DNA of 64,000 nucleotides, taken from assembly GCF_010725725.1 (NCBI RefSeq), contig NZ_AP022599.1, forward strand, positions 2,232,001 through 2,296,000, given 5' to 3'. Below are positions 34,790 to 44,653 of this stretch, piece after piece. The notes under the pieces were generated by a model. That model did not search any database, had not been told where the DNA came from, and worked only from the letters and a program-made list of their open reading frames with translations. This stretch comes from Mycolicibacterium pulveris (lineage in GTDB: Bacteria > Actinomycetota > Actinomycetes > Mycobacteriales > Mycobacteriaceae). The first letter of the stretch is position 1; every line of letters begins with the position of its first letter. Position numbers and translations under genes: made by a program.

Positions 34790-36190
34790 CTAGAACAGAC
34801 GTTTGGCGAGCTTAAGCGCCTTCTCTGTATACGGGGGATAGATGAAGGCTCCGACATCGGGTCGGGTCGGCTTGGTCATCACGGTCTTCTTGTGGCTGAA
34901 CTGCTCGAAACCGTACTTGCCGTGATAAGCGCCCATGCCCGACGGTCCGACCCCGCCGAACGGCAGTTTGTTGGTGGCGAAGTGGAACAGCAGGTGGTTG
35001 ATCACCATGCCGCCCGCCGACACCTCCTTGATGACCCGCTCGCGGATGCTCTTGGTCTTGGTGAACAGGTAGGCCGCCAGTGGCTTCGGCCGGGAGTTGA
35101 CGAAACCGATTGCGTCGTCGAGGGATTCGACGGTGACGATCGGCAGGATCGGTCCGAAGATCTCGTCGGTCATCAGCGGTTCGGCCGGGTCGGGGTCGAC
35201 GACGACGGTGGGCTGGATGCTGACCTTCGCCGGGTCTGATCCGCCGCCGACGACGACGTCGCCCTTGGTCGCGGCCAGCGCGGAGGTGAGCCTGTTGAAG
35301 TGGCGCTCGTTGACGATGCGCTTGCCGTCGGGATTGTCGGACTCGAACTTCGTCACCGCGTCCTTGATCTTGTCGACGAGCTGGTCCCGGATCCTCGCGT
35401 CGGCCAGCACGTAGTCGGGCGCGATGCAGATCTGTCCGGAGTTGATCAGCTTGGTCCACGCGATCCGCTTGGCCGCCACGTCGATGTCGGCGTCGGCGGA
35501 CACGATCACCGGGCTCTTGCCGCCCAGCTCCAGCGTGACGGGCGTCAGGTGCGGTGCGGCACCTTCGTAGACCTTGCGGCCGATCTCGGTGCCGCCGGTG
35601 AAGCAGATGTGGTCGAAGCCCTGCGCGATGAGCTCCTGGCTGACCGCGCCGTCGCCCTCGACCACCACGATCGCGTCGTTGTCGAGGTACTTGGGCACCA
35701 ACTCGGCCATCAGCGCCGACGACGCCGGGCACACCTCGGACGGTTTGAGCACGACGGTGTTGCCCGCCGCGATCGCCCCGATGGCCGGCCCGAGCGTCAA
35801 CACGAACGGGAAGTTCCAGGCGCCGATGATCAGCACCGTGCCGTAGGGCTCGTATTCGACCCAGCCGCGTCCGGGCAGCTGCGAGAGCTCCAGCAGCCGG
35901 TAGCGGCGGCGGGCCCACTTACGGACGTTCTTGGCGGCGTCCTTGGCCTCCCCCGCGGTGCTGGCGATGTCGGCCAGCCATGCCTCGAATCGGTTGCGGC
36001 CGAGGTCTTGGTGCAGCGCCTCGGCGATGGCGTCCTCGTTCTCGGTGACCAGCCGCTCCATGGCTTGGAGCTGCTGCTTGCGCCAGTCCAGGTCCTTGGT
36101 GCGGCCGGTGTTGAACGTCTCGCGGAGCCGACGGACGACGGCCGGGATGTCGGTGGTGGATTGCGCGGGCGCGGCGAATTCAGTGGTCAT
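34790..36190 (-). CDS. Aldehyde dehydrogenase, class 3 fatty-aldehyde type (Rv0147-like)
   Basis: The 466-residue enzyme has the general-base Glu in TLELGGKSP, the catalytic Cys in NSGQICIAPDY, and the NAD-site segment GAWNFPFVLTLGP. The short length and the C-terminal PPYTEKALKLAKRLF tail fit the class 3/fatty-aldehyde group, oxidising aldehydes to acids. I chose the ATG at 36190, with AAGGA upstream; the frame extends to 36235 without support. Confidence 0.92.
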   Translation of the reverse strand: MTTEFAAPAQSTTDIPAVVRRLRETFNTGRTKDLDWRKQQLQAMERLVTENEDAIAEALHQDLGRNRFEAWLADIASTAGEAKDAAKNVRKWARRRYRLLELSQLPGRGWVEYEPYGTVLIIGAWNFPFVLTLGPAIGAIAAGNTVVLKPSEVCPASSALMAELVPKYLDNDAIVVVEGDGAVSQELIAQGFDHICFTGGTEIGRKVYEGAAPHLTPVTLELGGKSPVIVSADADIDVAAKRIAWTKLINSGQICIAPDYVLADARIRDQLVDKIKDAVTKFESDNPDGKRIVNERHFNRLTSALAATKGDVVVGGGSDPAKVSIQPTVVVDPDPAEPLMTDEIFGPILPIVTVESLDDAIGFVNSRPKPLAAYLFTKTKSIRERVIKEVSAGGMVINHLLFHFATNKLPFGGVGPSGMGAYHGKYGFEQFSHKKTVMTKPTRPDVGAFIYPPYTEKALKLAKRLF

Positions 36191-36231
36191 GGTGGGTGTC
36201 CTTCCTGACCTTAGGAATAACCCGATCCTAA

Positions 36232-36243
36232 CCAACCGGTTGG
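36232..36243. promoter_or_regulatory. Palindrome CCAACCGGTTGG upstream of ALDH gene
   Basis: This perfect 12-base palindrome lies 42 bases upstream of the ALDH ATG. AACCGGTT-centred palindromes are common TetR operators, and a TetR gene lies about 1 kb away on the same strand. Binding is inferred. Confidence 0.45.
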
Positions 36244-36253
36244 GGCCCCCGTC

Positions 36254-36273
36254 AGGGGCAAGTTCGTGCCCCT
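36254..36273 (-). terminator. Hairpin after methyltransferase gene
   Basis: Arms AGGGGCA and TGCCCCT with loop AGTTCG lie 21 bases past the stop of the minus-strand methyltransferase gene. It likely ends that transcript before the ALDH promoter. Confidence 0.5.
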
Positions 36274-36293
36274 CATGTCGCCCGTTCGGGCGG

Positions 36294-37256
<963 letters not shown>

Positions 37257-37286
37257 TTAGTCAGGCTATGCGAGCTGTGCGCGACG

Positions 37287-37922
37287 TCACTGGTTCAGCT
37301 GCCACAGCTTGTTGGCCATCAGCAGCTCGAACTTGTGCATCACCGCGGTCAGCTCCTCGTGCGTGCCGACGAACCCGGCGTAGAAACCCATGCCCCACAT
37401 CACCGCGACCAGCATCTCGACCAGGTGCTTGACGTCGGTGTCGGTGCTGAGCTCACCGCGCTTGATCGCGTCGTTGATGGCCCACGAGATGAACTCGCGT
37501 GAGTTCTTCAGCGCGTCGTGCTCGTCGCCGCCCAGCTCGGGGTGCCGCTGGGACTCCAGCACCGACGTGACCAGGAAGGCCGCCGCGGAGCGGTCCTCGG
37601 AGTCGGCCTGCATCGCCGCGGTGAAATAGGCGCTGAGCCGGTTGAGCAGGTTCGTCTCGTTCTCGGCCTTGGCCCTGCCCTCGCGGGCGATCATCGCGTT
37701 GGTCTGCTCGACGACTTCCCGCCACAGCACCTGCTTGCTGGCGAAATAGTGGTTGATGGCCGGCCGGGTGAGGTCGGCGCGAATCGCGATCGCCTGAAAA
37801 GTCGCGGCGTCGTACCCGAGTTCGCTGAAGACCTCGCGAGCCGCCTTTATGATGCGTTCCCGCGTCTCGGCGGCCTTCGCTGCGGGGGGACGGCCTGGGC
37901 CTCTACTCGCGGTATGCGGCAC
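37287..37922 (-). CDS. TetR-family transcriptional regulator (Rv0144-like)
   Basis: The 211-residue protein has an N-terminal basic arm (RGPGRPPAAKAAETRERI), a TetR HTH (FSELGYDAATFQAIAIRADL, RPAINHYFASK) and a helical effector domain. I chose the GTG at 37922 because the longer frame (to 38069) adds non-conserved sequence that would overlap the divergent gene. The position next to the methyltransferase and ALDH genes matches Rv0144. It may control them through the palindrome at 36232. Confidence 0.83.
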   Translation of the reverse strand: MPHTASRGPGRPPAAKAAETRERIIKAAREVFSELGYDAATFQAIAIRADLTRPAINHYFASKQVLWREVVEQTNAMIAREGRAKAENETNLLNRLSAYFTAAMQADSEDRSAAAFLVTSVLESQRHPELGGDEHDALKNSREFISWAINDAIKRGELSTDTDVKHLVEMLVAVMWGMGFYAGFVGTHEELTAVMHKFELLMANKLWQLNQ

Positions 37923-38067
37923 GGTCAAATTGTGCCACACCTCACGTGCGATAACCGCAACAGCCTGGTTGGGGCCGGCCTGACGGGCACGACCAGCAAA
38001 TACTCCATCCCGACGCGGACGAATTCGCATAGAGAGAATCGGGGTGGACGAACTAGTGTCGCCTCCC

Positions 38068-38634
38068 ATGGCGAGTGTCGTATCGCGCGCGGCCTACTTC
38101 GACACCGGCCTCGACGTCCTGTCCGACCTCGGTTACGGCGGGTTGAAGCTGGCCGAAGTGTGCAACCGTCTCGGCGTCACCACCGGATCCTTCTACCACT
38201 ACTTTCCGAACTGGGCCGAATACACCAAGGAGCTCGTCGCGCACTGGATGCAGGACCGCACTGTGCTCCTCATCGACGCCGTGCGCGCCGAGCCCGATCC
38301 GCGTCGCCGCATCGACATGCTGGTGCAGATCGGCTTGGGCCTGCCCCACGGTGCGGAGGCGGCGATCCGGGTGTGGAGCGCGGTCGATCCCGATGTGCAC
38401 GCGGTTCAGCGCACGGTGGACCAGCAACGCTACGAGATCATGTACGAGTCGGCGTTGCAGATCGTGCAAGACGAGCGCCAGGCGCACGTGTTCGCGGCGT
38501 GGGCGGTCTATTTGCTGGTCGGCTACGAACAGGCCACCTTGCCGCGCGATGCCGCCACGCTGGAGTGGATCGCGGCGCAGATGATCGCCTTCCTCGATTC
38601 CGGGCGCTTCGCGTCGGTTTCCGACGGTGAATAG
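38068..38634 (+). CDS. TetR-family transcriptional regulator
   Basis: The 188-residue protein has the TetR HTH (SDLGYGGLKLAEVCNRLGVTTGSFYHYFPNWAEY) and a helical C-terminal domain. It is divergent from the Rv0144-like TetR gene with about 145 bases between them, which hold no clear operator. The ATG at 38068 fits the fold; an in-frame GTG at 38044 is possible. It lies 39 bases before the FUSC gene and probably regulates it. Confidence 0.83.
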   Translation: MASVVSRAAYFDTGLDVLSDLGYGGLKLAEVCNRLGVTTGSFYHYFPNWAEYTKELVAHWMQDRTVLLIDAVRAEPDPRRRIDMLVQIGLGLPHGAEAAIRVWSAVDPDVHAVQRTVDQQRYEIMYESALQIVQDERQAHVFAAWAVYLLVGYEQATLPRDAATLEWIAAQMIAFLDSGRFASVSDGE

Positions 38635-38673
38635 CGCACGCGGCACCAGGACGCACCCGGCTGACCGCCTGTC

Positions 38674-40833
38674 ATGAGGCGGTTGCGGCGTCGCGTGTTC
38701 GACCGGAGCCGGCAGCGCGACCCCGAGCACGACGCGCTGCGCCGTGCGACGCGGGCGGCGGTGGTGCTGCCGATTGCCGCGGCCATCAGCTTTCTGGTGG
38801 CCAGCGACTCGCAGACGCCGTTGTTCACCATCTTCGGTTCGGTGGCGCTGCTGATCGTGTTGGACTTCCCCGGCAACCGGCCGGCCCGCGCGCTGGCGTA
38901 CGGCGGGCTCGGCGTCAACGGCGTCGTGCTCATCACGCTCGGCACGCTGGTCGCGCCGCATCCGTGGCTGGCGGTCGCGGTGATGTTCGTGCTCGGCGTG
39001 GTGGTGACGTTCTCCGGGGTGCTCAGCGAGATCATCGCGGCGGGCCAGCGCGCGACGCTGCTGACTTTCGTGCTGCCGGTGTGCACCCCGGTGGGACCCA
39101 TCCCCGAACGGCTGCTCGGCTGGCTCATCGCGCTGGCGGTGTGCGTGCCCGCGGCGCTGTTCCTGCTTCCCCCGCGCCATCACGACGAGCTGCGCGCCGA
39201 CGCGGCGGCGGTGTGCACCAAGCTCGCCGACGCGCTGGAGGGCGCCGCGACGGTCAAAGAGGTGACGCGGGCGATGAACGCGTTGTGGGAGACGTTCCTG
39301 TACGCCGACTTCCGGCCCGTCGCGCTGAGCGCGGGTAGCCGCGCGCTGGTGCGCGTCGTCGACGACCTCGGCTACCTGTCGGACCGCCTCACTGAGGACA
39401 CCGGTCGCCAGCTCGGCGAGATGAGGCAGCCGTTGGTGCGGGTCCTGCGCAACTGCGCCGACGTGCTGCAGATTTCCGATCCCGCGGCCCGAGGCGTCCG
39501 CGGCGCCGACCTGAACCTCGCGCTGAGCGAGTTGCGCGCCGTCGCGCAGGGCAACTACCGCGAGGACATCGTCGCGATTCTCGAGTCGCCGGACGACGAG
39601 ACGGCGACGAAGGTCGGCCGGAACCTGTTGGGGCGACGCACTTTTTCGGCGACGGTCGGGGTGACCGGCCGTGTCATCCGCAACGCGGCCGCCGCCGACG
39701 GCCGCCCGGTCTGGGACCGGGTGCTGGGCCGCGGCCTGCCGCCGACCGGCACGGCCGACTGGGTGATGCCCGAGACCACCGCCGTCGCACAGATCACCCG
39801 GGGGTTTCTGGCCACCAGGGCCGTGGCGTTCCGCAACGCCGTGCGCACCGGCCTCGGCCTCGCGCTTGCGGTCGCCGTCACGCACCTGCTGCCGCTCGAA
39901 CACGGCTTCTGGGTGGTGCTCGGCGCGATGTCGGTGCTGCGCAGCAGCGCGCTGACCACCGGGACGCGCGTCGTGCGCGCGGTCCTCGGCACCGGAATCG
40001 GTTTCGTGTTGGGTGTGATCGTCATCGAACTCGTCGGCGTCGATCCGGTCGTGATGTGGACGCTGCTGCCGATCGTGGCGTTCGGGTCGGCGTTCGTGCC
40101 CGAGGTCGCGTCGTTCATCGCCGGGCAGGCGGCGTTCACCATGATGGTGCTGATCACGTTCAACCTGATCGCGCCGACCGGCTGGAGTGTCGGGCTGGCG
40201 CGCGTCGAGGACGTGGCGGTCGGCGCGCTGGTGGGCGTCATGGTGTCGGTGCTGCTGTGGCCGCGCGGCGCCGCGGCGCGGGTGAACACCGCGATCGACC
40301 AGGCGTTCGCCGTCAGCGCGAAGTTCCTCAAGGCGGCGGTGCAGCGCGTCACCCGCGGTGCCTCCGAAGAAGCCAGCAACCGTGTGCACACGCTGAGCCA
40401 CGAGGCGCTGGTCGCGACGCGCACCGCCGACGACGCTGTGCGCCAGTTCCTTTCGGAGAACGGCGGCGTCACCGACATCCGCGCACCCACGGTGCGCGCG
40501 GCCAACCGGGCAGTCCGGCTGCGGGCCGCCGCGGAGCTGATCGCCGACGTCGTCCCACCGCCGCTGGGCGTCTACGACCAGACCAAGGCGGTGCTGGAAA
40601 CCCATGCGAAGGTGGTCACTGAACGGATCACCGGCAGCAGCCAAGAGTCGCTGCCGCCGATCAGCGACGACTTCGTGATGACGCTGCGCGCCGAGGCGGC
40701 GCAGGTCGAGACGTTGCAGTTCAAGGCCGACCGCCCCGGCAACGGTGACCTGGCGGTCGCGGCGGCGCTGCCGTTGGTGACCGTCGCCGCGCATCTGGGC
40801 GGGCTGGAGTTGTTCTACCCCAGGCGTTCCTGA
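38674..40833 (+). CDS. FUSC/aromatic-acid-exporter-like inner membrane protein
   Basis: The 719-residue protein has two membrane blocks (about residues 28-170 and 385-535), each followed by a cytoplasmic helical domain. This is the duplicated layout of FUSC proteins such as YccS and AaeB. The segment HGFWVVLGAMSVLRSSALTTGTRVVRAVLGT is the typical FUSC core. Members export aromatic acids or other organic compounds. The upstream TetR gene suggests induction by a small molecule. Confidence 0.85.
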   Translation: MRRLRRRVFDRSRQRDPEHDALRRATRAAVVLPIAAAISFLVASDSQTPLFTIFGSVALLIVLDFPGNRPARALAYGGLGVNGVVLITLGTLVAPHPWLAVAVMFVLGVVVTFSGVLSEIIAAGQRATLLTFVLPVCTPVGPIPERLLGWLIALAVCVPAALFLLPPRHHDELRADAAAVCTKLADALEGAATVKEVTRAMNALWETFLYADFRPVALSAGSRALVRVVDDLGYLSDRLTEDTGRQLGEMRQPLVRVLRNCADVLQISDPAARGVRGADLNLALSELRAVAQGNYREDIVAILESPDDETATKVGRNLLGRRTFSATVGVTGRVIRNAAAADGRPVWDRVLGRGLPPTGTADWVMPETTAVAQITRGFLATRAVAFRNAVRTGLGLALAVAVTHLLPLEHGFWVVLGAMSVLRSSALTTGTRVVRAVLGTGIGFVLGVIVIELVGVDPVVMWTLLPIVAFGSAFVPEVASFIAGQAAFTMMVLITFNLIAPTGWSVGLARVEDVAVGALVGVMVSVLLWPRGAAARVNTAIDQAFAVSAKFLKAAVQRVTRGASEEASNRVHTLSHEALVATRTADDAVRQFLSENGGVTDIRAPTVRAANRAVRLRAAAELIADVVPPPLGVYDQTKAVLETHAKVVTERITGSSQESLPPISDDFVMTLRAEAAQVETLQFKADRPGNGDLAVAAALPLVTVAAHLGGLELFYPRRS

Positions 40834-40844
40834 TACGACGGCCG

Positions 40845-41813
40845 TCAGATCCGGTGCGGCATCAACGCATTGGGCGGGATGGTGCCGAACCTGCCGGCCT
40901 GGTAGTCCTCGAGCGCCTGGATCAGCTCCTCTTTGGTGTTCATCACGAACGGGCCGTACTGGACCACCGGTTCGCGGATCGGCTTGCCGCCGAGCAGAAG
41001 TACCTCGAGTGCGGGGCGGTGTGAGTCTTGCGTGGTGTCGGCGGCCACGCTGATGCGGTCACCGGCTCCGAGCACGGCGAGTTGGCCCTGCCGGATCGGA
41101 TGCCGCGCCGGGCCGACAGTACCGCGGCCGGAGAGCACATAGGCCAACGCGTTGAACTGGCGGTGCCACGGGATGTCGAGGCGAGCACCGGGTTGGATCG
41201 TGGTGTGCGCCAACGTGATCGGTGTGTGGGTGATGCCGGGGCCCTGCTGCCCGTCGATCTCACCCGCGATGACGCGCACCAGCGCGCCGCCGTCGGCCGA
41301 TGCCAGCAGCTTGACCTCGTTGCCCTCGATGGCCTGGTAGCGCGGCGGCGCGAACTTGTCACGGCGCGGCAGGTTGACCCACAGTTGGACGCCGTGGAAC
41401 AGGCCACCGCTCTCGACGAGTTCGGCGGGCGGGGTCTCGATGTGCAGGATCCCGGATCCGGCCGTCATCCACTGGGTGGCGCCGTCGGTGATCAATCCGC
41501 CGCCGCCGTGTGAATCCTGGTGGGCGAATCGGCCGTCGATCATGTACGTGACGGTCTCGAACCCGCGGTGCGGATGCCAGTCGGTGCCCCTGGGCTCACC
41601 GGGCTCGTACTCGACCTCGCCCATCTGGTCCATGTGCACGAACGGGTCGAGGTCTGCGGCGCTGACGCCGGCGAACGCCCGAACGACCGGAAAGCCCTCA
41701 CCCTCGTAGCCGCGTGGGCCGGTGGTGATGGAGCGGACTGGCCGTTCGGTGTCCGACGGCGACGGCGGCGTGATCCTGGGAAGGGTCAGGGTGTCAGCGG
41801 TGATGGCAGGCAT
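40845..41813 (-). CDS. Pirin-family cupin protein
   Basis: The 322-residue double cupin has metal ligands in WHPHRGFETVTYMI, HQDSHG and SGILHIETP. The C-terminal Pirin_C cupin follows. Bacterial pirins can act as quercetinase-like dioxygenases or redox-sensitive modulators. It is convergent with the FUSC gene, with 11 bases between. The ATG at 41813 is only eight bases from a palindrome (41822-41843), implying a very short leader. Confidence 0.87.
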   Translation of the reverse strand: MPAITADTLTLPRITPPSPSDTERPVRSITTGPRGYEGEGFPVVRAFAGVSAADLDPFVHMDQMGEVEYEPGEPRGTDWHPHRGFETVTYMIDGRFAHQDSHGGGGLITDGATQWMTAGSGILHIETPPAELVESGGLFHGVQLWVNLPRRDKFAPPRYQAIEGNEVKLLASADGGALVRVIAGEIDGQQGPGITHTPITLAHTTIQPGARLDIPWHRQFNALAYVLSGRGTVGPARHPIRQGQLAVLGAGDRISVAADTTQDSHRPALEVLLLGGKPIREPVVQYGPFVMNTKEELIQALEDYQAGRFGTIPPNALMPHRI

Positions 41814-41821
41814 ACTCTGGT

Positions 41822-41843
41822 TAACCGGACTACGGTCCAATTA
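41822..41843. promoter_or_regulatory. 22-base interrupted palindrome upstream of pirin gene
   Basis: The sequence follows TAAnnGGACnnnnGTCCnnTTA with all paired positions matching. It lies immediately upstream of the pirin ATG and in front of the DUF222 fragment. A MarR/HxlR- or Rrf2-type dimer could bind and repress the pirin gene. The regulator is not identified in this window. Confidence 0.4.
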
Positions 41844-41901
41844 TTCCGTGCCTGTGGATAACTTCGGATGCTTGTCGGCGGGCGGCGGTAGGCTTTCGCA
41901 C

Positions 41902-42204
41902 ATGCGTTCGAATACGGTGTCCGCGGTCGACGTGCTCACGTCGATCGAAAGCGCCTACAAGGAGCTGGCGGCGCTGCCTCTGGACCGGCTCTCGCGTACC
42001 GATCTCTATGCCTTGGTGGCCGGGCTGGACAGGCTGGAGCAGCAGCGCGTCACGCTGAACCGCAAGCTCATCGGCCGGCTGGTCGCCGAAGGCGGCGCCG
42101 CCCGACCCGCCGCAGCGTGCTCTGCGAAGGACTTGGCCAGGCGGCTGCGCATCTCCCCTGGAGAAGCGCAACGGCGCATCCGCGAGGCGGTCGGCCAGCC
42201 ATGA
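41902..42204 (+). pseudogene. N-terminal fragment of a DUF222 (REP13E12-like) protein
   Basis: The 100-residue frame aligns by eye with the N-terminal half of the DUF222 domain of the next gene (YKELAALPLDRLSRTDLYALVAGLDRLEQQR against the downstream copy's LLRLSLETLTGRELVAVQNRLERVRR). It then stops after RIREAVGQP, at the place where the downstream copy has RIKSAEALGPR and continues. Its TGA overlaps the next ATG (ATGA). I read it as a truncated relic, although a short functional protein cannot be excluded. Confidence 0.7.
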
Positions 42205-43589
42205 CGATGGGCGGCGTCATCTCCTCTGAGGCGGTCTTCGCCGCCGTCGAGGAGGTGGAGGCCGCCCACCAGAAACTGCTTCGTCTGTCGCTGGAGACCT
42301 TGACGGGTCGCGAGTTGGTGGCCGTGCAGAACCGGCTGGAACGGGTGCGCCGCTGCGACGCGGTCATCGACCACGCGCTGATCTCACGGCTGGCGCTCGA
42401 GGATCCGAAGACGCTGGGGGCGTCGTCGTTGGCCGAGGTGATGTGTACGGCGTTGCTGATCTCCAACGAGGAGGCCAGACGCCGGATCAAGTCCGCGGAG
42501 GCGCTCGGTCCGCGCACGGCGATGACCGGCGAACGGTTGGCGCCGCTGCTGCCCACCACCGCGGCCGCCCAGGCCGAAGGCGCGGTGGGCATCGAGCAGG
42601 TGGGCATCATCGAGAAGTTCTTCAAGAAGCTGCCCGTGTACGTGGACTATCAGTCCCGCGAGGAGGCCGAGGTCACCCTGGCACACATCGCGACCGGGCT
42701 GCGGCCGGAGGAACTGCGTAAAGCCGCCGAGCGGCTGGCGGTGCTGCTGGATCAGGACGGGCCGGAACCCGACGACAGGGAACGCGCCCGCAAACGCTCG
42801 GTGCACATCGGCAAGCAGTGCCGTGACGGGATGAGCAGGATCAGCGGCTGGCTGGACCCGGAGACCCGCGCGACGCTGGACGCGGTGTGGGCCAAGATGG
42901 CGGCGCCGGGCATGTGCAACCCGAACGACGAAAGCCCTTGTGTCGACGGCGAACCCACGTTCGACCAGCGGTACAGCGATCTGCGCAGCACCGGTCAGCG
43001 CAACCACGACGCCCTCAAGGCGATGGGCCGCGCGGTGCTGGCGTCCGGACAGTTGGGGCAGCACAAGGGGTTGCCGGCCTCGATCATCGTGTCGACCACG
43101 CTGAAGGAGTTGGAGTCGGCGACGGGCATGGCGGTCACCGGCGGCGGCAGCCTGCTGCCGATGAGCGACGTCATCCGGATGGCCTCACAAGCCCACCACT
43201 ATCTGGTCGTCTATGAGGGCCACACCGAGCTGCCGCTGTATGTCGGGCGGGCCAAGCGCTTCGCCACCCCGGGACAGCGGATCGTGCTGCACTCGCGCGA
43301 TCGTGGCTGCACCAAGCCGGGGTGCACCGCCCCCGGCTACCGGTGCGAGGTACACCACGCCGTGGCCGACTGGGTCGCCGGCGGACTGACCAATGTCGAC
43401 GACCTCACCCTCGCCTGCCCGCCGCACAACCGGCTGATCGACAGACGGGACGGCTGGACCACCCGCCGGCGCGCCGACGGGCGCATCGAGTGGCTGCCGC
43501 CGCCCGACCTCGATACGGGCCAGTCGCGCGTCAACAACTACCACCACCCGGAGAAGTACCTGCTGCCCGAGGACGACGAAGGACCGTAG
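42201..43589 (+). CDS. DUF222 / HNH endonuclease protein (REP13E12 family)
   Basis: The 462-residue protein has a DUF222 domain (about residues 20-330) and a C-terminal HNH nuclease domain with intact ligands (CTKPGCTAPGYRCEVHHAV, then N and H in CPPHNRL). Such genes are repeated in mycobacterial genomes and may be mobile or recombination-prone. The natural substrate is not known. It starts at the ATG overlapping the upstream fragment's stop. Confidence 0.88.
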   Translation: MTMGGVISSEAVFAAVEEVEAAHQKLLRLSLETLTGRELVAVQNRLERVRRCDAVIDHALISRLALEDPKTLGASSLAEVMCTALLISNEEARRRIKSAEALGPRTAMTGERLAPLLPTTAAAQAEGAVGIEQVGIIEKFFKKLPVYVDYQSREEAEVTLAHIATGLRPEELRKAAERLAVLLDQDGPEPDDRERARKRSVHIGKQCRDGMSRISGWLDPETRATLDAVWAKMAAPGMCNPNDESPCVDGEPTFDQRYSDLRSTGQRNHDALKAMGRAVLASGQLGQHKGLPASIIVSTTLKELESATGMAVTGGGSLLPMSDVIRMASQAHHYLVVYEGHTELPLYVGRAKRFATPGQRIVLHSRDRGCTKPGCTAPGYRCEVHHAVADWVAGGLTNVDDLTLACPPHNRLIDRRDGWTTRRRADGRIEWLPPPDLDTGQSRVNNYHHPEKYLLPEDDEGP

Positions 43590-43609
43590 CCAGCGCGGGG
43601 GCCAAGGCC

Positions 43610-43918
43610 CTAGTCGGCCTTGCGTTTCAACGTCCACGCGGGAATCCAGTGTGTGACGGCTTTACGGCGTGCGCCGTAGGCAATCTCGTAGGTGACCAGG
43701 CCCCACCAGTAGCCCTGCTCGCACATGCCCCAGCAGGTCAGCCGGCCCTCGACGATCGAGTGCATCTGCAGTCCGGCCGGGTTGTAGCCGCCGGCGCGGT
43801 GGGGCTCGCGCGGAAAGACAACGGCCAGGTCGACGAGGACTGTGACGGGCGGGTCGACCCGACGGAAAGCCTGTTGCACCGGCTGCCCGTTGTAGCCGAT
43901 CGACTGCAACTCGCCCAC
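43610..43918 (-). CDS. Conserved-looking hypothetical protein, 102 residues
   Basis: The product is basic and Trp-rich near the end (CWGMCEQGYWWGLVTYEIAYG, HWIPAWTLKRKAD) with two cysteines separated by four residues. It has no signal peptide or membrane helix. It starts seven bases after the stop of the C39-like gene on the same strand, so they are probably an operon. I do not recognise its function. Confidence 0.65.
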   Translation of the reverse strand: MGELQSIGYNGQPVQQAFRRVDPPVTVLVDLAVVFPREPHRAGGYNPAGLQMHSIVEGRLTCWGMCEQGYWWGLVTYEIAYGARRKAVTHWIPAWTLKRKAD

Positions 43919-43925
43919 TGCTCGA

Positions 43926-44495
43926 TCATACGTTCGAATACGGGAGGGCGAACGCGAACGGTCGCGGGTAGCCGAGCCCGGTGAGACGGCCGCGACGTAC
44001 GTCGGTGACGGGGACCGTGCGCACCTGCCCCGACGACGGCTCGTAGCACTGCAGCCGCGACCCGTCCGCCTCGACGATCAGCACCCAGTGGCGCGGGATG
44101 AACCGTCCGATGAGCATCGCGACCGGCCACCCGTCGGCCACCGCCCGCAGCACATCGGTCAGCGGGTCACAGCGTCCGCGCAAGATCCGCCAGCGGTACC
44201 GGGCTCTGGGTGTGGTGAGCGCGCGGGCCATGCCCGACGGGGTGGTGCCCAGCCGGCGCGGCCAGATCCGGTTGATCTCGGCGTGCACCCGAGCCTGCTC
44301 GGCCGAGAACCACTCGGCGCCCGAGAGCGGCCGGGTCATCGCCGCGCGGCGCTCGGGGTCGATCAGCGCGCCCGCCACCACCGCGACGGTCGGGCCGCAT
44401 GTCACCCCGTCGCGCTGGCGCAGCCGCATGCCGGCGAGCTTCATCGGCTCCAGTCTGCCGAGTTGGTCCAATCCGGCGGTCGAAACATGGGCCAT
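43926..44495 (-). CDS. Papain-fold (C39-like) cysteine-peptidase-like protein
   Basis: The 189-residue protein shows a Cys in RDGVTCGPTVAVVAG (Cys33 from the ATG at 44495) and a His in IPRHWVLIVEADG (His136), followed by CYEPSSGQVRTV. That order is typical of C39/BtrH-type papain folds, where the last acidic or amide residue completes the triad. No signal peptide or transporter domain is attached, so it is probably cytoplasmic. The true start is unsure (44531, 44495 and 44444 are possible). Confidence 0.6.
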   Translation of the reverse strand: MAHVSTAGLDQLGRLEPMKLAGMRLRQRDGVTCGPTVAVVAGALIDPERRAAMTRPLSGAEWFSAEQARVHAEINRIWPRRLGTTPSGMARALTTPRARYRWRILRGRCDPLTDVLRAVADGWPVAMLIGRFIPRHWVLIVEADGSRLQCYEPSSGQVRTVPVTDVRRGRLTGLGYPRPFAFALPYSNV

Positions 44496-44653
44496 CGCCT
44501 GTCCCGCAGCACAATTGCTGCCAACTAGCAATCAATTTCTGCCATCGGGATTAAACCCTTGCTCTTGAGGTTGAACAGTGCAGCTGCAACTCGAACCGCG
44601 ACATCCGCCACGGCTCGGAAACGAAGGGTGAGAAGAAAAGAAGGCTGGAAATC

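Noticed and set aside
37958..37971. CAAC...GTTG half-sites upstream of the Rv0144-like TetR gene as a second copy of the CCAACCGGTTGG operator
   Set aside because: The half-site spacing differs (14 versus 10 bases) and the centre does not match, so it is too weak to call.
38053..40794. 913-residue open frame on the minus strand opposite the FUSC gene
   Set aside because: Low-complexity Arg/His/Gln composition and no domain. The FUSC protein on the plus strand has clear membrane helices.
43603..43622. Seven-base-pair hairpin CAAGGCC/GGCCTTG at the convergence of the DUF222 gene and the gene at 43610
   Set aside because: Short stem that overlaps the stop codon; could arise by chance in GC-rich sequence, so it is not listed as a terminator.
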